Both the position numbers and the translations under genes were made by a program. A stretch of 8,848 nt of DNA from Candidatus Scybalocola fimicaballi. GTDB lineage: Bacteria; Bacteroidota; Bacteroidia; Bacteroidales; Paludibacteraceae. The first letter of the stretch is position 1, and each line of letters begins with the position of its first letter. The notes below the pieces were generated by a model. That model saw only the letters and a list, made by a program, of their open reading frames with translations, searched no databases and was not told the DNA's origin. Positions 7,313 through 8,848 of the stretch are shown piece by piece. Location of the stretch: NCBI GenBank assembly GCA_002317115.1, contig DCIP01000144.1:1-8848 (forward strand). The letters are read 5' to 3'.

Positions 7313-8062
7313 ATGGCAAACGACATCAACAACGATATTTTCCATCGCGTCAACCTTGTGTTAGGCGAAGAGTTTGTGAAGAAAGCTGGCGACATGAAGG
7401 TCATAGTGCTTGGCCTTGGAGGCGTAGGAAGCTGGTGCGCAGAGAGTCTTTTCCGCACAGGTTTCACCAATATGACCATTGTGGATTGCGACACAGTGAA
7501 CGCGACTAATATCAATCGTCAGATGCCAGCCCTAATGGCGACGGTGGGAAGGAAGAAGACCGACGTGGTGAAAGAGCGTCTTCTTGCCATTAATCCCGAC
7601 GCCAATGTAACAGTCATAGATAAGGCCTACACACAGGCTGATCAGGCAGATTTCCACCTTGCAGACTACGACATCATCATCGATGCCATCGACAGCCTCA
7701 CAAACAAGGCTGCGTTGATTTTAGAGGCATCTTCCTACGACAATAAGATATTTGTATCATCAATGGGTGCAGCGTCGAAAATAGACGCCACACAGATCTC
7801 AATTGCTGAATTTTGGAAGGTTATGGGATGTCCGTTAGCGGCTGCCATACGCAAGAGATTCAAGAAATTCAAGACAATGCCTAAACATAAGTTTAAGTGC
7901 ATCTACTCCCCTGAAATTCCATACCGTAAAGATGAATATTTGACTGACGAAGACAAATCGTCGGCAAAGCAGGTCAACGGTTCACTAATCCATATCACAG
8001 GTATATTCGGTTTCATGATCACCAATGTAGTGGTGAACGAGGTTATGAAAATGCTACGTTAA
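7313..8062 (+). CDS. tcdA: tRNA threonylcarbamoyladenosine dehydratase (ThiF/HesA/MoeB E1-like family)
   Basis: TcdA (CsdL) uses ATP to cyclise N6-threonylcarbamoyladenosine at tRNA position 37 into the hydantoin form ct6A, which helps decoding of ANN codons. The 249 residues form one E1-like adenylation domain: GLGGVGSW (34-41) is the nucleotide-binding glycine loop, DCDTVNATNINRQ (58-70) carries the conserved Asp, Asn, Arg and Gln around ATP, GRKKTDVVKER (79-89) supplies the conserved lysines, and DAIDS (124-128) follows. SMGAASKIDATQI (150-162) and CPLAAAIRKRFKK (173-185) separate TcdA from MoeB and ThiF, since here no zinc CxxC pairs of the MoeB kind are present. Length is slightly below the usual 250-270. 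The start gives the normal N-terminal helix before the glycine loop. It sits 30 bp behind the ClC gene and is probably co-transcribed; no functional link between the two is known to me. Confidence 0.93.
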   Translation: MANDINNDIFHRVNLVLGEEFVKKAGDMKVIVLGLGGVGSWCAESLFRTGFTNMTIVDCDTVNATNINRQMPALMATVGRKKTDVVKERLLAINPDANVTVIDKAYTQADQADFHLADYDIIIDAIDSLTNKAALILEASSYDNKIFVSSMGAASKIDATQISIAEFWKVMGCPLAAAIRKRFKKFKTMPKHKFKCIYSPEIPYRKDEYLTDEDKSSAKQVNGSLIHITGIFGFMITNVVVNEVMKMLR

Positions 8063-8096
8063 CGTCAACGTCTTCGTTTTCGTCTTCGTTTTCGTC
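8063..8096 (+). repeat. short tandem repeat CGTYTT directly after the tcdA stop
   Basis: Starting at the base after the stop codon, hexamers follow head to tail: CGTCAA, CGTCTT, CGTTTT, CGTCTT, CGTTTT, then CGTC. The two 12-base units CGTCTTCGTTTT (8069-8080 and 8081-8092) are identical. The tract is noncoding on the plus strand and pyrimidine-rich. Such repeats can change copy number by replication slippage. No function is evident. Confidence 0.8.
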
Positions 8097-8098
8097 AT

Positions 8099-8131
8099 AA
8101 AAAAGGGTTTGTAAAGAATCTTTACAAACCC
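8099..8131 (-). terminator. strong intrinsic terminator of the MORN-repeat gene
   Basis: On the minus strand GGGTTTGTAAAG (8120-8131) and CTTTACAAACCC (8105-8116) form a perfect 12-bp stem with a 3-base loop, followed by six T (8099-8104). It starts 33 bases behind the MORN gene stop. On the plus strand no T tract follows the stem, so termination of the tcdA transcript here would be weaker. Confidence 0.9.
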
Positions 8132-8164
8132 GCAAGGTGAGATTATTATAAACTAAATTGTTTC

Positions 8165-8635
8165 TTACTGTTTCTTCACACGCTCGATTGAAATCTCCTC
8201 AATCATGTATGAATTCTCAAATACACCTGTCTGCTTTGTTCCGCTGGCAAAGATATAGACACCCTGTCCGTTTCTCTTACCCTCAAGGAACTCGCCCTCG
8301 TAACGGTCACCGTTTGCGAAACTGTAAACACCTGTACCGCTTGGCATACCATCAACAAAGTCACCAGTGTAGATATCACCTGTAGGATATACGTATGTAC
8401 CCTTACCGTGACGCTTACCAGCCTTGAACTCACCAGTGTATTTTGCTCCAGAATTGTAGGAATATGTTCCCTTTCCTTCAAACTGGCCGTCTACGAATTG
8501 TCCGTCGTACACTTCGCCATCCTCAAATGTGTAGATACCCTTACCGTTTCTACATTTTCCCTTACACTGAGAATATGCATCTACACTAAACATCATTAGC
8601 GAAACTATCGCGATAAATAAAACCTTTATCTTCAT
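8165..8635 (-). CDS. secreted MORN-repeat protein
   Basis: The 156 residues begin with a clear Sec signal peptide: Lys2 and Lys4, a hydrophobic core LFIAIVSLMMF (6-16), and a likely signal peptidase I site in the DAYSQ region (19-23). Cys24 is not in a proper lipobox, so a lipoprotein is less likely. The mature part is almost only MORN repeats with exact 23-residue spacing: 43-65, 66-88, 89-111 and 112-134, each of the type YxGxFxxGxxxGxGxYxxxxG. There is a partial unit before (about 28-42) and a decayed one after (135-141). The tail (142-156) is charged. MORN repeats form elongated beta-hairpin sheets, in other proteins used for lipid or protein contacts; no enzyme domain is present. Cys24 and Cys28 could form a disulfide. 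The gene is transcribed alone, with a -7 box upstream and a strong terminator downstream. The cellular role is unknown. Confidence 0.9.
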   Translation of the reverse strand: MKIKVLFIAIVSLMMFSVDAYSQCKGKCRNGKGIYTFEDGEVYDGQFVDGQFEGKGTYSYNSGAKYTGEFKAGKRHGKGTYVYPTGDIYTGDFVDGMPSGTGVYSFANGDRYEGEFLEGKRNGQGVYIFASGTKQTGVFENSYMIEEISIERVKKQ

Positions 8636-8664
8636 AATATTGCTTACTTTTCAAACAACAGTGC

Positions 8665-8672
8665 CAAAGGTA
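8665..8672 (-). promoter_or_regulatory. putative -7 box of the MORN-repeat gene
   Basis: TACCTTTG on the minus strand is a full match to the TAnnTTTG box and lies 29 bases before the ATG, giving a leader of about 20 bases. The -33 region is AT-rich without a clear TTTG at 19-21 bases, so the promoter call rests on one box. Confidence 0.45.
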
Positions 8673-8752
8673 AACACTTTTTTGAAAATGTGTGTATATT
8701 TATTAGACTATTTTTAAAAATATGTTGTAAAAATACTTTTTTGGCCGAGTTA

Positions 8753-8848
8753 TCAACCGCGGAACATCTTTACCATACTTTTTTTCGATTCTTCGTAGTC
8801 GGACGCTTTTGGCTTGAATCCGTCGCACTCCATCAACTTTTCCATCTC
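8753..8848 (-). CDS. C-terminal 31 residues of an unidentified protein, cut by window edge
   Basis: Read on the minus strand from the window edge, an open frame gives MEKLMECDGFKPKASDYEES and then KKSMVKMFRG before TGA, with an in-frame TAA... context beyond it being the AT-rich intergenic region. The peptide is strongly charged and probably helical. I do not recognise the family, and the piece is too short to assign. That it is coding is supported by its position before an intergenic region with a promoter for the next gene and by a base composition richer in GC than the following spacer. It lies 117 bp upstream of the MORN gene on the same strand. No hairpin terminator was found behind it. 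Confidence 0.55.
   Translation of the reverse strand, partial: EMEKLMECDGFKPKASDYEESKKSMVKMFRG

Noticed and set aside
8054..8098. A 14-codon minus-strand frame of alternating Thr and Lys codons across the CGTYTT repeat.
   Set aside because: It is produced by the repeat itself, lies behind the MORN terminator and has no start signal.
8709..8722. A 14-base palindrome TATTTTTAAAAATA between the last two genes.
   Set aside because: Made only of A and T in a very AT-rich spacer, so chance is likely; it has no GC stem for a terminator.

Overview
The window looks like chromosomal DNA of a member of the Bacteroidales (Bacteroides/Prevotella-like). The evidence is the protein types (a DapL-family aminotransferase, a Bacteroidetes-style ClC protein with paired CBS domains, a secreted MORN-repeat protein), the absence of Shine-Dalgarno sequences at normal distance, and TAnnTTTG-type -7 promoter boxes. 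The call rests on remembered family features, not on a search.

Layout. Positions 1-1269 (minus) hold the N-terminal two thirds of glmS, cut by the window edge, with a good Bacteroidetes promoter just upstream. Next, all on the minus strand, come a 266-residue acyltransferase-like protein (1393-2193), a divergent paralogue of LL-diaminopimelate aminotransferase (2236-3453) and the single-strand DNA exonuclease recJ (3527-5263). A factor-independent terminator (3485-3514) sits between recJ and the aminotransferase-like gene. It covers the start codon of the longest reading frame of that gene, so the internal methionine at 3453 is the likelier start. A 240-bp divergent intergenic region (5264-5503) separates recJ from a plus-strand pair: a ClC anion transporter with CBS domains (5504-7282) and tcdA (7313-8062), which makes cyclic t6A in tRNA. 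Behind tcdA lie a short CGTYTT tandem repeat and a strong terminator that serves the convergent minus-strand MORN-repeat gene (8165-8635). The last 96 bases are the C-terminal end of an unidentified minus-strand gene.

How the genes relate. Most are housekeeping genes: amino-sugar synthesis, DNA repair, anion transport, tRNA modification. The accessory-looking part is the pair between recJ and glmS. The aminotransferase-like protein keeps the DapL scaffold and the PLP lysine, but several PLP- and substrate-contacting positions are replaced. Its neighbour is an acyltransferase-like protein of unknown substrate. This pair is the best candidate for undescribed biology here, but its function cannot be read from the sequence.

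No rRNA, tRNA, CRISPR array, insertion sequence or phage gene was seen. No gene-free stretch exceeds 300 bases.
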